A stretch of 64,000 nt of DNA from DATAGF01 sp963834875 (lineage in GTDB: Bacteria; Actinomycetota; Thermoleophilia; Miltoncostaeales; Miltoncostaeaceae): NCBI GenBank assembly GCA_963834875.1, contig CAWIDG010000015.1:1-64000 (forward strand), read 5' to 3'. A program made the translations under genes and the position numbers. Of this stretch, positions 62,445 through 64,000 are shown one piece after another. Each line of letters begins with the position of its first letter. Position 1 is the stretch's first letter. The notes beneath the pieces were generated by a model that was not told where the DNA came from, did no database searches, and was given only the letters and a program-made list of their open reading frames with translations.

Positions 62445-62675
62445 ATGAGCCTCACACGACGCCGCCGAAGCATCGGGATGCTGGTCGCCTGTGCGCTCCT
62501 CGCCAGCGCCGTCCCGGCCGCGGGAAGCGATACCGAAGATCCGCTCGGAGCGGACATCACCCTCACCGAGTGGCAGGTCGGCGGGATCGCGTCCGATCCC
62601 GAGGATGGGCTCGCGCCGGACGTCGCCCTCACGGAGTGGCAGCTCGGCGAGACGGCGGTCAACCCCGAGCCGTAG
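62445..62675 (+). CDS. small secreted protein with a repeated TEWQ motif
   Basis: ATG at 62445; 76 residues. A signal peptide (RRRRSIGMLVACALLASAVP then AAGS) leaves a mature acidic part of about 48 residues with two copies of D-(I/V)-(T/A)-LTEWQ-(V/L)-G separated by about 24 residues and joined by PEDGL. No family recognised. The DNA of both repeats is alike, so the antisense strand also shows an open repeated frame. Confidence 0.6.
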   Translation: MSLTRRRRSIGMLVACALLASAVPAAGSDTEDPLGADITLTEWQVGGIASDPEDGLAPDVALTEWQLGETAVNPEP

Positions 62676-62689
62676 CGACCGCCCCGCGA

Positions 62690-62860
62690 GCACGACCCGG
62701 GTCAGCCCCTTCCCCTCGGGACGACGGAGGGCGGTGCCTCGAGCGCGGCGCCGCGGGCCGAGTCACGATCGCGAGCACGCCGCCCAGCACCAGGAGCGCG
62801 CCGACCCCCTGGACGGCGGTCGGCAGCGTGCCGAACACACGCGCCGCGGCTCAGACGGCG
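62690..62860 (-). pseudogene. remnant of an EamA/DMT transporter C-terminus
   Basis: The minus strand reads RVFGTLPTAVQGVGALLVLG and GVLAIVTRPAAPRSRHRPPS, the last helix and tail of EamA-type permeases (t..q..Gal.il.Gv). No upstream part exists; the DoxX gene occupies the place. Confidence 0.5.
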
Positions 62861-62879
62861 GGTGGGGTGATCGCCACGA

Positions 62880-63335
62880 TCAGGATGGCGGGGGTCTCTC
62901 CGCGGTTCTCGGCGCGCTGCGCCCGGGAGCGGTCGGGACGGATGCTACCGCCCACTTCCCGGCGCCCCAGACGACGATCGCCGCGAGCAGGACCAGGAGC
63001 ACGATCGGCAGCCAGATGTCCTGGCCGCCGTCGATGCGGCCGGCGGTCGCCAGGGCGCCGATCATGTTGCCGGCGAGCACGAGGGCGGCGAGCCGGGGCG
63101 CCACGCCGAGCAGGAGCATGAGCCCACCGATCACCTCGACCGCGCCCACCAGCAGCGCCACCTCCCCGGCGGCGGCGCCGAAGCCCCAGCGCTCGAAGCG
63201 CTCGACGTAGGTGTCGTGGTTGACGAACTTGCCGAGCCCGATCGGGATGTAGACGGCCGCGAGGATCACGCGCAGGATCAGGGTTGCCCACCGCGCGGGC
63301 CCGGGGTCGAGGAGGAACGCGATGGCGCGCCGCAT
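62880..63335 (-). CDS. DoxX-family membrane protein
   Basis: ATG at 63335; 151 residues, four helices. WATLILRVILAAVYIPIGLG followed by KFVNHDTYVERFERWGFGAA is the DoxX start (R..la..fi..G..K). GEVALLVGAVEVIGGLMLLL and LAALVLAGNMIGALATAGRI complete the fold. Role in thiosulfate or redox membrane processes is inferred from the family only. Confidence 0.9.
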   Translation of the reverse strand: MRRAIAFLLDPGPARWATLILRVILAAVYIPIGLGKFVNHDTYVERFERWGFGAAAGEVALLVGAVEVIGGLMLLLGVAPRLAALVLAGNMIGALATAGRIDGGQDIWLPIVLLVLLAAIVVWGAGKWAVASVPTAPGRSAPRTAERPPPS

Positions 63336-63389
63336 GGTGCGACCCTAGTCCGCGGATCTGACGAGATCGTTACGACAGGAGGGAGCAGC

Positions 63390-64000
63390 ATGGCCGAGCT
63401 CACGCCGGTGCACGAGCGACTCGCCCAGGAGTCGCGGTGGGACTTCACCGACCTGCGCGCGGTGTTCGTCAACTGCACGCTCAAGCGGTCGCCCGAGGTG
63501 TCGCACACGCAGGGCCTCGCCGACCTGTCCGTGGCGATCATGGAGCGCAACGGGGTGGCGGTGGAGTCGATCCGCGCCGTCGATCACGAGATCGCCACCG
63601 GCGTCTTCCCGGACATGACCGAGCACGGGTGGGGGCGCGACGACTGGCCCGCCATCTTCGAGACCGTGATCGCGGCCGACATCCTGGTGCTGACCTCGCC
63701 GATCTGGCTCGGCGAGAAGTCGTCCGTGTGCACCCGGGTGATCGAGCGCCTCTACGGCAACAGCCACCTGCTGAACGAGCGGGGCCAGTACGCCTACTAC
63801 GGCCGCGTCGGCGGCTGCATCATCACGGGCAACGAGGACGGCGCCAAGCACTGCGCCATGAACATCCTCTACTCGCTCCAGCACCTGGGCTTCGTCATCC
63901 CGCCGCAGGCCGACTCGGCCTGGCTGGGCGAGGCCGGCCCCGGCCCGAGCTACCTCGACCCCGGATCCGGCGGGCCCGAGAACGACTTCACCAACCGGAA
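63390..64000 (+). CDS. flavodoxin-like NAD(P)H-dependent oxidoreductase, 3' end beyond the window
   Basis: ATG at 63390 with CAGGAGGGAGCAGC upstream; 203 residues visible. DLRAVFVNCTLKRSPEVSHT is the FMN phosphate-binding first strand-loop, DILVLTSPIWLGEKSSVCTR and VIERLYGN the second, and YGRVGGCIITGNEDGAKHCA the third. It resembles WrbA/NADPH-dependent FMN reductases of the short-loop group. It reduces quinones or other acceptors through bound FMN; substrate unknown. Confidence 0.88.
   Translation, partial: MAELTPVHERLAQESRWDFTDLRAVFVNCTLKRSPEVSHTQGLADLSVAIMERNGVAVESIRAVDHEIATGVFPDMTEHGWGRDDWPAIFETVIAADILVLTSPIWLGEKSSVCTRVIERLYGNSHLLNERGQYAYYGRVGGCIITGNEDGAKHCAMNILYSLQHLGFVIPPQADSAWLGEAGPGPSYLDPGSGGPENDFTNR

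Noticed and set aside
62331..62693. Minus-strand frame with a repeated LPLxEGDVR
   Set aside because: It mirrors the DNA repeat of the plus-strand secreted protein, which has a signal peptide and a better start.

Overview
The window is very GC-rich (about 70% by eye) DNA from an actinobacterium, most likely a deep-branching one such as Thermoleophilia. The signs are a CGAAC-type LexA box, a class A RNase P RNA, many GTG/TTG starts, Ala/Arg-rich proteins and DUF1269/DUF6325/DUF7144-type membrane families. No taxonomic search was possible, so this is inference. Many otherwise well-conserved genes carry single-base frameshifts, densely in the first 5.4 kb, moderately to 41 kb and rarely after that. 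Unpolished sequence and real decay cannot be told apart here.

Layout. 1-3.9 kb: broken metabolic genes (FAD oxidoreductase, VOC protein, membrane protein, alpha/beta hydrolase) and a mobile-element protein remnant. 3.9-5.45 kb: an IS1182-like insertion sequence sitting in the loop of an old tRNA-Leu terminator. 5.47-41.29 kb: a genomic island bounded by a 58-bp direct repeat of the 3' part of tRNA-Leu(GAG), with a tyrosine integrase at its right end. Its cargo is envelope and stress genes: AI-2E permease, DUF1254, DUF2254, two MalT-like LuxR regulators, two potassium channels, two near-identical inverted copies of a DUF6325 gene with a 19-residue Arg-rich microprotein, DUF7144, DUF4239, several DUF1269 proteins, DUF2252, amphi-Trp, a diacylglycerol-kinase-like protein, an HD hydrolase, MFS exporter, Na+/H+ antiporter, a DUF1269-arylsulfatase fusion and a lower-GC Dyp-peroxidase operon. 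At least eight copies of a directional motif (TCACCYGATYTGGRGGATG) precede island genes on the same strand.

41.2-56.9 kb looks like core chromosome: tRNA-Leu, lexA with its own SOS box, rnpB, an ArsR/SRPBCC pair, MFS exporter, a BldC-like regulator divergent from an orphan histidine kinase, GNAT, Bcp peroxiredoxin, small-domain proteins, a BtuF-like protein, a pilin pair, a zinc alcohol dehydrogenase and a DUF1385 membrane protein. 56.87-60.30 kb is a second tRNA hot spot: a 5' half of a CAU tRNA, a cupin gene flanked by clusters of GGGTCC repeats, an intact CAU tRNA, small cargo genes (SnoaL, GYD) and a T-arm remnant. 60.3-64 kb: FUSC protein, metF, a small secreted protein with a repeated TEWQ motif, DoxX and a flavodoxin-like oxidoreductase cut by the window end.

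Working together: the island reads as a mobile envelope/redox stress package. Two modules (LuxR-MalT regulator, 2-TM potassium channel, DUF6325 cassette) are paralogous, and the shared upstream motif suggests one regulon, possibly run by the island's own regulators.
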